Assembly: GCF_002557795.1 (NCBI RefSeq)
Contig: NZ_CP023777.1
Coordinates: forward strand, 1-64,000
Origin: Chitinophaga caeni
GTDB lineage: Bacteria; Bacteroidota; Bacteroidia; Chitinophagales; Chitinophagaceae
Reading direction: 5' to 3'
Length of the DNA stretch: 64,000 bases
A model generated the notes under the pieces. It made no database searches and had not been told where the DNA came from. It saw nothing but the letters and a program-made list of their open reading frames with translations. Position numbers and translations under genes: made by a program. Each line of letters starts with the position of its first letter. Position 1 is the first letter of the stretch. Below are positions 9,762 to 18,834 of the stretch, in pieces.

Positions 9762-12700
9762 TTAAAGTTCAACACGTACAGTTAAAGTGGTTATCCTCGG
9801 CAAAGGCAAATAATAGGCGCCGGACAGCGGATCTATCGCTTCGGGATCAATCCCGTACTTATTCTTCTTCCACAAGGCAACATTATTCATCTGGGCAATG
9901 AAGTTGACATTTTTAAAAGGGGTATTCCTGATCAACTTCTGAGGCAGATTGTAGCCGATTTGCATTTCTCTTAAGCGTATATAATCGCCGGGGATAATGC
10001 TATTCGAGGAGTACATCATCACCCTTTCGCGCCCGTCGTAAAAATCTTCCGGATCGAAAGAAGGTGTAATGGCTGCAATATCGGTATGTAATTCATCGCC
10101 GGGTTTACGCCAACGGTCCTTAACCTGGTAATTTAAAGCGTCGGAGAAGGAATAACCATACATATCCGGCATTTCCCTTCTTAATACATTCCCGAAATTG
10201 AAGGTGGTGAATACGCTAAAGAATAATTGCTTGTATGTAAATATGTTTGTAAAACCACCTGAGAAGGGTGCGCGGTAGGTACCGCTATGGATCAACGAAG
10301 CTAATACCGGCACCTTGATCACCTCATCCTTCTCGCCGTAAATAGTTGGGTTACCCCTATTATCCAATCCTGCCCAACGGTAGCTCCAAATAGATTCGCG
10401 GTTATAGCCTTCCACGTATTGGGAGGTTCCCGTTACCCTGTTAATCTCAGGGTTCCCGTCAGCGATCCTGTTTTCGGTAATTTTATTCCGGTTATACCCT
10501 GCATTCAAACGGGTGTCCCATTTAAAATCTCCTAATTGCAGGACTTTCGCTTGCACGGCGATTTCCACCCCCCTGTTCGTCATTTTGGCGGCGTTAATCT
10601 TCATACTGGTAAAACCAACAGTTGGGTCAAGGGTTTGCGAACCGTATAAATCGTAACCATATTTATTATATGCATCCAGTGAAACCTGTATTCGGCCATT
10701 ATCAAGGCTGATATCAGTCCCGACGTTTACGGTGCGGGTTCTTTCCCATCTTAATTTAGGGTTGTAACTGGAAACCCTTGCAGCGAAATCGTTCAGCGCT
10801 GCCTGGTATCTTTTCGAAGCGACCAGCAAAGGCGTAGTAGTTGCATCAAAATTACCCGTCAAACCAACCGTAGCGCGAATTTTCAATAAGTCAATCAAAT
10901 CTGAACGGAAAAAATCTTCCTGGGAAATATCCCATGCCAGGCCGGCAGACCACAAAGGATTATTCCTATACTTTGGATCTACTCCAAATAAATTAGATTG
11001 ATCTACGCGGTAACTACCGGTAACGGTATACCGATCATCATAAGTGTAAGTAGCAGTAGCATAATAAGATTTTTCCCTTACATCGTTAAAAGAAACCTGT
11101 CATAGCTACTAGCATCAAAAATGGGTACCCTGGAGCCATCCCACCAAGTAAGGCCGCCAGCCAAGAGCGTTTTCTGGTCTACCGGTTGCCAAGAAAGCAA
11201 ATCATCATTATAACCGAACTTAGAAGTGGTGTAGCCTTCTGTTACGTACTTTTTAAGTTCAAATCCACCTACGACACTTACAAAATGTACAGCGTCGAAC
11301 ATGTTAGTATAATTTAGTTGAGAACGCCATGCCCAGTTGTTATTGGTAGTTTCACCGCGATCTAAACGTTGACCTTGCGGGAGATTATAAACAGCTTTAT
11401 TATCGGCATCCAGGGTTGTATAACGGTTGGTGAAAGACCTATTGCTGTAAGCATCCTGGGGAATTAGATAACGCTTGCTCGATTTCAGGCGATCGTACAG
11501 GAAAGATGACCTCAAGGACAAGCCTTTCGCGATTTTCCATTCACTCGTAACATTGGACCTGATGGCAAAGCTTTTATCATTATTATCAGCGATCCGCGCT
11601 TCCTGCAATAAATTTTTGCCATTATCGGCATAGCCCAGGCCTATTAAACGATCATTTTCTACTTTATTAAATTGAGTATAATCGTACAAGTAATTCCCTT
11701 GCGGATCAACCAATAACTGGTAAGGCGGCAATTGCTGCAAATCAGAACTTAAGCCTGAAACGGATTCCGCATCCTGGAACACGGCATTCATATCTACGCT
11801 TAAGCGCAGGCTGCGTGTTAATTCGAAATCGCTCCTCGTATTCAACTGGACAGATTGCGATTCATTACCCAGGTAAACGGATTTCCCTTTATCGAAAGAA
11901 CCGGAAACCATGAAGCGATACCCTTTACCACCGCCGGATAGGGAGAGATAATGATTTTGACGAATCCCCGTTCTCAACAATAAATCGTGTACTTGTTGCG
12001 AATTTGACAAGCTACCTAATGAATCTTGTTTTTGTTGGAACTCGGCATCTGTCAACAAACCCCGGTTTAACTTGAATAGTAAATCAAATGAAGGCGAATA
12101 CCCTGAATAGCTGCCTTCGAAAATTTCCGGGATGATAAATCCTTTATCATATAATTCCTTATCATAATCTACTAAGTCAGCAGCGCCGGCTCTTCTTAAC
12201 TGCGAATAATCCGGTCTTGAAGTGAAATATACATTGCTGGCATACTGGATATTAATTTTACCTTCCTTACCACGGCGTGTTGTTATAACAATTACGCCGT
12301 TCGATGCCCTAGCGCCCCAGATGGCAGCCGCAGCCGCATCTTTCAACACGTCGATCTTCGCGACATCATTCAAGTTATCGGGTAATTTATTTACCGGGAA
12401 TCCGTCCACGATAATCAGGGGTCCGTTCCTGTTGGATTGCACGGCGCTACCACCGCGGATCTGGATATCCATACCACCTTGGCTCCTGCTGCTGGAAGGC
12501 CCGGAATAACTTGTTGCAATCGTTAAGCCAGGGATGGCGCCTTCCAATACTTGCTCGATCGATTGGCTACTTCTTCTTTCTAAAGTTTTCTCATTGATCG
12601 AAGCATAGGCGCCCGTAGTATTTTTCTTGGCAAGATTTTGATACCCGGTAGCTATGACCACTTCCGGGATTTTATTGATGGCCTGCTGTAATGTAACATT

Positions 12701-13273
12701 CACTTGCGATTGGCCGGAAGGTTTAATACTGGCAGTTTCATAACCGATGCAACTAATCAGCAAGTTGGGATCGGTCGATTTGAGCTTGATGCTGAAATAC
12801 CCTTTATCATCCGTAATGGCAGCGTTTTGCGTACCTTCCTCCCGGATAACGATCCCGGCATTATATATAATCCCATCCCCTTCAAACAAGCCTACACGGC
12901 CCTTCACAATTTTTTCCTGCGAAGCCGATTGAAGGCTGACGCTGATCATGTTGTTGGTTCTCTTGAATACGAATTTGTATTCATTCGATAAATATTGTAA
13001 TATTTCCTCCAGCGATTTCTCCCCGGCAGGTACCTGGATATTTTGCTGTTGAGTCAATGTAGAACCGGTATAAAAAAACCGGACCTTGTACAATTGAGCA
13101 ATCTTATCAAAAGCTTTCTCGGTAGGCATATTTTCTATGCTGACATTCTTTTTCACCTGGGCAATCACCGTGGTATTGAAATACGGTGAAAGAAACAAGA
13201 TCAATACCCAGCAGGCATAAGTGAGCCGTTTCGTTACCCGGTGGCCGGATAATCGACAAACATGTAATTGCAT
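9762..13273 (-). pseudogene. SusC/RagA TonB-dependent receptor with STN domain, frameshifted
   Basis: TonB-dependent outer-membrane transporter of about 1170 residues. From the N-terminus: signal region; STN domain (KKNVSIENMPTEKAFDKIAQ); carboxypeptidase-like domain; plug with VVIATGYQNLAKKNTTGAYA and IQIRGGSAVQSNRNGPLIIV; then the barrel. The first frame stops at 11078 (DASSYDRFLLTM). The barrel resumes in another frame as VSFNDVREKSYYATATYTYD and runs to the stop at 9762. A single missing base near 11096-11103 explains the break. The STN domain matches regulation by the FecR and sigma genes just upstream. If the shift is real, only a plug and partial barrel would be made. Confidence 0.87.
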
Positions 13274-13298
13274 AAATTTGATTTGGTTGATTGGTTGA

Positions 13299-14306
13299 TT
13301 ACTTGATTTCTATATTATTTGCATCCTTGAAACTGTATTGCTTTTTTAATGTAAAACATAATACATCCATTACATCCTTCAATTCATCATGTTTAAACCT
13401 TCCGGTAAATGTTTCATTTAGTAAAGTGCTATCTTGAATATCGATTTCAATATTATAACAGGCTTCCAGTTGTTCGATCACATCCGATACCGGGCTTTGA
13501 TCGAAAATCAGCTCTTCCGCTTTCCAGGTATTTAAACTTTGCGGCGAGAAAGTTTGTTGAACACCTTTAGCATTGCTGCCGCCGGTAAGATTTACCATAT
13601 AACTTTGCCCGGGTTCCAATAATGCCATTAATTTCCCCGTGGCAGCGTGTTCCACCTTCACCTTACCGGATTCGAGCAATACCCTAAATTCCTGCTGATC
13701 GGTTTGTACTTTAAAAGCAGTTCCCAGGGCGGTTACCAGGTAATCTCCGGCATGTACGGCAAAGGGTAAATGTTCATCAGCGCTGGCTTTGAAATAGGCG
13801 ATACCACTCAAGTTCATATCCCGGTTCCATTTCCCGAATGCGCTATCAAGTTGCAATTCCGAGCCTTTCTCCAACAGCACGAAACTATTATCAGGCAGTA
13901 CAAATCCTTGTCGATTTTCAGTAGCCTTATAATATAAAGGAAACTGCCGTTGTACTTCCTGCTTTGCAAGGGGATTGATATCCCGTTCCCCTTGCAGGTA
14001 TAAGCCAACAAAGACCAATATCAGAACGGCCGCTGCCGCATACCAGGCATATTTCCAATAGCTTTTCCTTGCCGGTTGCAAAAGATATTGATCCAATCTT
14101 TCCATCGCGGCCGCTTTCTCTTTCTCAGCTATCAACAACCATGCTGCCCCTTGAATCCTTGCTTTTGCTTCTTCAAATATTTCAGCGTGTAAGGGGTTGC
14201 TTTCCAACCAGTCTTCCCAATATTGAATATCCGCATCACCATGCGCGAGGCAATAATTAACGAATGATGCATTATTAATAAAATATTCAATGGATATCCC
14301 TTGCAT
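13299..14306 (-). CDS. FecR-type anti-sigma factor
   Basis: Inner-membrane anti-sigma protein of 335 residues. The cytoplasmic N-terminal domain holds WEDWLESNPLHAEIFEEAKA. One membrane segment lies near residues 85-105 (YAWYAAAAVLILVFVGLYLQ). The periplasmic FecR domain carries FVLLEKGSELQLD, VTALGTAFKVQ and LLEPGQSYMVNL, and the DUF4974-like C-terminal domain ends near YSFKDANNIEIK. It lies 39 bp downstream of its sigma gene and 25 bp upstream of susC, whose STN domain it is expected to sense. Confidence 0.9.
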   Translation of the reverse strand: MQGISIEYFINNASFVNYCLAHGDADIQYWEDWLESNPLHAEIFEEAKARIQGAAWLLIAEKEKAAAMERLDQYLLQPARKSYWKYAWYAAAAVLILVFVGLYLQGERDINPLAKQEVQRQFPLYYKATENRQGFVLPDNSFVLLEKGSELQLDSAFGKWNRDMNLSGIAYFKASADEHLPFAVHAGDYLVTALGTAFKVQTDQQEFRVLLESGKVKVEHAATGKLMALLEPGQSYMVNLTGGSNAKGVQQTFSPQSLNTWKAEELIFDQSPVSDVIEQLEACYNIEIDIQDSTLLNETFTGRFKHDELKDVMDVLCFTLKKQYSFKDANNIEIK

Positions 14307-14345
14307 GGCAAGCTTTTATAATACAGAGTGAATAGATGGCAGGAT

Positions 14346-14891
14346 TTACCACAGGAAAAAAATATTTTTTTTGCCCAAGCTTTCCCTTAATTGCTGAATT
14401 GCCCTATGGGTAAGGTTATAAACTGTTCTTAGACTTGCATTTTTTCTTAATGCAATCTCTTGTAATGATAAGTTTTGCAGGAACCTAAGCTCGATTACCT
14501 CCCTTTGAGCCGGGGTGAGTTTGGTTAATGCTTCCTGTATCAATTGAAATTGATTCAAATAACGATCAGTTTCATCCGCTTCTTCGGTTGATACATGAAC
14601 CAAATCTTCTATATTTTGCAGGTTCTTGGTTTTAGCCCATTGGCTGAGCAGCCTTCTTTTGAATGAAGTGAGTAAGTAAGCGTCCGGGTTGATGTCGCGG
14701 GACAAGTTTCCCCTTTTTTCCCAGAGATATATAAAAAAATCATGTAATTGATCCTTCACAAATGCCGTATCGCCATCCAACCATTTACATCCCCAAACGA
14801 ATAACCGTGAATAATAAATATCATATAATTCACGGAATGCCGATTGATCCCCCTCGCAGAAATTGATCCATATTTGTAATCCAATAGACAT
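14346..14891 (-). CDS. ECF RNA polymerase sigma-70 factor
   Basis: ECF sigma factor of 181 residues in the Bacteroidetes FecI-like family. Region 2 appears as AFRELYDIYYSRLFVWGCKW and KDQLHDFFIYLWEKRGNLSR. Region 4 appears as LTKLTPAQREVIELRFLQNL followed by LQEIALRKNASLRTVYNLTH. ATG 14891 is a clean start. It heads the sigma-fecR-susC-susD-tlpA-amidohydrolase series on the minus strand. A 295-bp inverted-repeat element lies about 60 bp upstream and may have displaced or supplied its promoter. Confidence 0.9.
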   Translation of the reverse strand: MSIGLQIWINFCEGDQSAFRELYDIYYSRLFVWGCKWLDGDTAFVKDQLHDFFIYLWEKRGNLSRDINPDAYLLTSFKRRLLSQWAKTKNLQNIEDLVHVSTEEADETDRYLNQFQLIQEALTKLTPAQREVIELRFLQNLSLQEIALRKNASLRTVYNLTHRAIQQLRESLGKKNIFFLW

Positions 14892-14950
14892 AAAGAAATT
14901 GTAGCATACTTAGATGCAGGATGCCATCAAAGATATTAATATTCATTATT

Positions 14951-15245
14951 GTCCGACTAAATTTTCAATGAAAAAATTATCATCGCCCTAAAAAGTTCGA
15001 TGCAATGTCTACCTACTCATTTCTTGTACTTTTTTGCTTGCCCAAAAAAGTACTAAAAAAGGCACAAATTGGCCATCACGGCCTGCAATTTGATCGCTCG
15101 ATCTAGCTTTTCTACTACTGTATGGCTTCGCTATCAACGGTGCGAAGTTCCACGGTTCTATTGGTAAGGCTGAATAGATCATCCTTCGCTTATATCCAGG
15201 GCTAGGAAAGGAATTCAAGTACATCTAAAGCAATTTTAGTCGGAC
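14951..15245. repeat. 295-bp element with terminal inverted repeats (MITE-like)
   Basis: Left end GTCCGACTAAATTTT at 14951 and right end AATTTTAGTCGGAC at 15232-15245 are inverted copies. Imperfect inverted similarity extends about 20 bp further out on both sides (ATTAATATTCATTATT against the reverse of AATGATTAATATTC). Inside is a perfect 10-bp hairpin at 15026-15035/15044-15053. A 71-codon minus-strand frame at 15009-15224 has no recognisable family and is probably not a gene. No transposase is encoded. It fills most of the gap between 14891 and 15366, next to a sigma-factor gene. Confidence 0.55.
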
Positions 15246-15294
15246 CACAATGATTAATATTCTAAATATTACCCAGGATTCTCATTTTTTAATT

Positions 15295-15324
15295 AAAAAA
15301 CCGGGTGTCCTGGTGAACACCCGG
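15295..15324 (-). terminator. Rho-independent terminator
   Basis: Arms CCGGGTGT (15301-15308) and ACACCCGG (15317-15324), followed on the minus strand by six T (15300-15295). It lies 42 bp past the stop of the phosphodiesterase/phosphatase fusion gene. Confidence 0.85.
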
Positions 15325-15365
15325 TATATAAGAAGAAATGATATAAGTCTTTAAGTAAATACCTA

Positions 15366-17219
15366 TTATTTACTTGCTTGAAATGCTTGTAATATTTTAT
15401 CGAAGATTGCCGTGTTTTCATACACCCCGCGAAACAGCAGGGAACCCGGTCCATAAGCAAAAACAGGCACCATGATCGCCGTATGATCGTTCGTGCTGAA
15501 GTTGCCATCTAATTCACCTTTATCGATACTGCCGTCCAACAGGCTCAATCCTCCCGTTTCATGATCCGCGGTTACAATTACCAGTGTATGACCATCTTTA
15601 TCGGCAAATTCCATCGCCGCACCGATAGCTTTATCAAAATCCAACATTTCCGTCGTAACATATGCCATATTATTAGCATGACCGCCGTAATCGATCTGTG
15701 CCGCTTCGGCCATAATAAAGAACCCGTCCTTATTTGCGGATAAACTTTCCATGGATTTCACCAAAGCTTTCCTCAATATGTCACCCCTACCTTTTTGGAT
15801 TGATTTGCCAACGGCTTCATCTATTAATACAAATTTGTCTGATGAAAAACTTGCCAAATGATCTGTATCCGTTGCTACTTCATAACCATTTTGCTGCATG
15901 TGTTCCAAGAGGGTTTTACCGTCAACCTTGCGGTTAAAATGCTTGATACCGGAACCGATCAGGATGTTAACAGGGCTTTGCAAAAAATCTTTAGCTATCT
16001 TATCCTGCTCCGATCGATCCTTACAATGCGCATAAAATGCGGCAGGGGTAGCATCCGTGATATCACCGACGCTGATCAAAGCGGATTTTATATTTTTTGA
16101 TGCTATGATTCCAGGGATTGGTATTAATTTATTTACGCCGGTAGCGTCCACGCTGATATGCCTGTTATTAGTTTTATGCCCGGTTGCCATGGCGGTGCCT
16201 CCAGCGGCAGAATCGGTGATATAACTATCTTCGGAGTAGGTTTTAGAAAAACCGATATTTATCATCTGCAACAGGTTTAACTTTCCTTTATTGGCTGTTA
16301 AACCGGCATATACCTGCGCTAAGCCCATTCCATCACCAATCAACAAAATAACATTCTTGATACCGGATAAGGAATCATTATTCACGAAACGCGCCGGGTA
16401 AACCGGGTGGGTATTATTCTCAACTTTATAAATAGCCGCGTCCCTGTTTTTAAGATAAGCGCCCAGTTGTACCGGTTTATCCGTCCCGATCAGGTCCACG
16501 CCCATATTCATCAATGTTTGCCAGGTGTTAACATTATCCGGTGCGCCGTAAAAACGCACTTCTTTGCCAGCCTGGTGAACACTATCGATCCAAGCCTGCA
16601 AAGGCTCCCTTTCTTCCTGGATGATAATTCCTTTTCCATTCCAATTGGTAAACCTCTTAATATCACAACTTACCAAGGAAATTTTGCCAGACTGCTGCTG
16701 ATCGTACTTCCATCCCTTTTTGCCGTCAAACTCTATAAAACCCGGGTACTGACTCCATTTGTTCAACGGAGGTTGGTTTCCGGAAACAATCCATTTTAAA
16801 TGCGGGTGATCCCTTAGCTGCGGGTATTTGTTCAATACCCGGATCAAAGCATCCAAAGTAGGTTCGGCAGCAGTTTTCAGATCAATTAATAAGATAAGGG
16901 ATTGATCCGAGTTAGCATACACTTTGCCATCGTGGTTTTGAATCATCCTTTGTAATGGCTGCAAATAAAGGGCTTCCAAAGTATTTCCCTGCTTGATATA
17001 TTGCTGTTCATGGGCTACGTATAAAACACCGTTCTTCACGAATACATCGGCTTCGATCGAACCGAAGCCTTGCTGATATGCTGTATAGAACGGCACTTCT
17101 TGTTCGTAATCATTATGCGAATGTGCATTGGCGGTGGTATACACCTTCTCTCCCGGCCGGGAAGCTACCGCGTATAAACATTGTAATAAGAGGCAGCATT
17201 GTATCATCCATTTTCTCAT
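15366..17219 (-). CDS. Glycerophosphodiester phosphodiesterase-like / alkaline phosphatase fusion
   Basis: Exported two-domain enzyme of 617 residues with a signal peptide (QCCLLLQCLYAVAS). Residues about 28-265 form a PI-PLC/GDPD-like TIM-barrel region: HSHNDYEQEVPFYTAYQQGF, SIEADVFVKNG, and later LIDLKTAAEP and LIGTDKPVQLGAYL. From about residue 288 a PhoA-type alkaline phosphatase follows. It has NVILLIGDGMGLAQVYAG, the nucleophile loop TDSAAGGTAMATG, QIDYGGHANN and VTADHETGG, which supply the two-metal site. The pair could release a phosphate monoester from a phosphodiester and then free phosphate in one protein. It follows susD of the third module, with a terminator between, suggesting joint use in phosphodiester scavenging. 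Confidence 0.88.
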   Translation of the reverse strand: MRKWMIQCCLLLQCLYAVASRPGEKVYTTANAHSHNDYEQEVPFYTAYQQGFGSIEADVFVKNGVLYVAHEQQYIKQGNTLEALYLQPLQRMIQNHDGKVYANSDQSLILLIDLKTAAEPTLDALIRVLNKYPQLRDHPHLKWIVSGNQPPLNKWSQYPGFIEFDGKKGWKYDQQQSGKISLVSCDIKRFTNWNGKGIIIQEEREPLQAWIDSVHQAGKEVRFYGAPDNVNTWQTLMNMGVDLIGTDKPVQLGAYLKNRDAAIYKVENNTHPVYPARFVNNDSLSGIKNVILLIGDGMGLAQVYAGLTANKGKLNLLQMINIGFSKTYSEDSYITDSAAGGTAMATGHKTNNRHISVDATGVNKLIPIPGIIASKNIKSALISVGDITDATPAAFYAHCKDRSEQDKIAKDFLQSPVNILIGSGIKHFNRKVDGKTLLEHMQQNGYEVATDTDHLASFSSDKFVLIDEAVGKSIQKGRGDILRKALVKSMESLSANKDGFFIMAEAAQIDYGGHANNMAYVTTEMLDFDKAIGAAMEFADKDGHTLVIVTADHETGGLSLLDGSIDKGELDGNFSTNDHTAIMVPVFAYGPGSLLFRGVYENTAIFDKILQAFQASK

Positions 17220-17236
17220 GGCACCATTTATTGATT

Positions 17237-17270
17237 GAAAAAAAGAAAGGTCAAACTAATGTGACCTTTC
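17237..17270 (-). terminator. Rho-independent terminator after susD
   Basis: Arms GAAAGGTCA (17245-17253) and TGACCTTTC (17262-17270), with a T-run on the minus strand (17244-17237). It lies between the susD stop at 17303 and the fusion phosphatase start at 17219. Confidence 0.8.
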
Positions 17271-17302
17271 GAATTTAATAAAAACATTATTACTAATCTT
17301 CC

Positions 17303-18817
17303 TTACCAACCTTCATTTTGTTTTACAACACCTGCACTATTTTCTACTTCACTGATCGGCACGGGCCAAACATGGTTTACAGCGGGATCGAAATTTCTTG
17401 CCGGCCATGCCACTGAACCATCGTAATGATGTAATGGTTGTGCATAAGCGGCTTTAGCATCTCCCCAGCGTACCAAGTCAGCATGACGGTTAGCCCACTC
17501 CCCCGCCAATTCGCAACGGCGTTCGTGCTTCAAATCTTCCATGGTGGCATTCTCAATAGGATCGAGTTTAGCTCTTTCCCTGATCATGTTGATCTCGGCA
17601 TCGGCATTTTTACCTTGCATCAATTTTGCTTCGGCCTTGATCAATATCACTTCTGCATAACGGATTAAAGGCAAAGCCAAATCCGTTGTAGGGTGATCCG
17701 GGTTCGTACTTGCATGGATACCGCCGGCATAAGAAAACGGCTCCATGTATTTACGGAATTGGTAACCGGATAAACTATTGCTCGATTCATATACCTTTTC
17801 TTCACCGAAATACGTAAACGCATCTCCCGGCTTCAAGATAGTCGCCTCCCGGCGGATATCCTTCGCTTCATATTCATCATACAGCTCTTTCGTGGGCATA
17901 TAATAGCCCCAACCATTGTACAAACCCCAACCTTTGTTTTCGAGCATTACACCGGGCAAAATGCTGCCGAAGCCATTACCGTTGCCCTTGGCAAATGATG
18001 CTACCGACCACACATATTCCTTGCTGTAATTATTAGCAATCGTGAAAACATCCGCGAAGTTATCCAGCAATTTATGCTGGCCGCTCAGGATTACAGAATC
18101 TGCAAATTGTTCTGCTTTAGCATAATCTTTCTTATATAAAAACATTTTACTCAACCAAGCATATGCTGCTGTTTTATGCGGGCGACCGTATTCATCCGGT
18201 GTATATTCAGAAAAATAGGGTAAATGCGCTGCTGCTTGTAATAGTTCTGCTTCAACATAATCATACACAACATTGACATTCGCAGATCTCGGGATCGGTT
18301 TATCGGCAACTACGCTGTCGCGGTTGATAATCGGAACACCGGCACGGGCATCACCGTAAGTTGAACCCAATTCGAAATACATCAAACCGCTGAAAAAATA
18401 TGCTTCTCCCAAGATGCGGTTCTTCAACTTTTCATCCATCTTGATACCGGGAACATTCTTAATGATATCATTGGCCCGCTTGATAACGATATAGCGCATC
18501 TTCCATTGACCTTCGGTATAATCTTTCCCCATGAAATCACGGTTAAAGTTCTTGATATTATCGCCTTCAGCTTTTACCCTACCGGTAACCATATCATCAC
18601 TGGCGTTGATAAACCACCAGAAACCGCGCCCGTAGAAATTCTCATCATCGAACCTTTCATAAAGGGCATTTACGGCGGTCACGGCATCATTTTCATTTTT
18701 CCAGAAGTTTCCGCTTCCGGGCGCTCCTTCCGGAACGATATCTAGTTGGTTGCTACAAGCGCTAAGCATTCCGACAGAAGCGATAGCAACGAAAATATTT
18801 TTGAAATTCAGTTTCAT
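17303..18817 (-). CDS. SusD/RagB outer-membrane lipoprotein
   Basis: Ligand-binding lipoprotein of 504 residues. Signal peptide with lipobox LSAC (Cys near residue 21). TPR-like repeats include RILGEAYFFSGLMYFELGST and TAAYAWLSKMFLYKKDYAKA. The C-terminal signature LKHERRCELAGEWANRHADL and the WPVPISEVE tail are typical of the RagB/SusD family. It begins 17 bp after the susC stop and completes the third sigma/FecR/SusCD unit. A phosphodiesterase/phosphatase fusion follows. Confidence 0.92.
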   Translation of the reverse strand: MKLNFKNIFVAIASVGMLSACSNQLDIVPEGAPGSGNFWKNENDAVTAVNALYERFDDENFYGRGFWWFINASDDMVTGRVKAEGDNIKNFNRDFMGKDYTEGQWKMRYIVIKRANDIIKNVPGIKMDEKLKNRILGEAYFFSGLMYFELGSTYGDARAGVPIINRDSVVADKPIPRSANVNVVYDYVEAELLQAAAHLPYFSEYTPDEYGRPHKTAAYAWLSKMFLYKKDYAKAEQFADSVILSGQHKLLDNFADVFTIANNYSKEYVWSVASFAKGNGNGFGSILPGVMLENKGWGLYNGWGYYMPTKELYDEYEAKDIRREATILKPGDAFTYFGEEKVYESSNSLSGYQFRKYMEPFSYAGGIHASTNPDHPTTDLALPLIRYAEVILIKAEAKLMQGKNADAEINMIRERAKLDPIENATMEDLKHERRCELAGEWANRHADLVRWGDAKAAYAQPLHHYDGSVAWPARNFDPAVNHVWPVPISEVENSAGVVKQNEGW

Positions 18818-18834
18818 ACAATCAATTTTTCAGA

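Noticed and set aside
15009..15224. 71-codon minus-strand frame in the intergenic gap
   Set aside because: It lies wholly inside the inverted-repeat element, has no family motif and covers a perfect hairpin; more likely non-coding.
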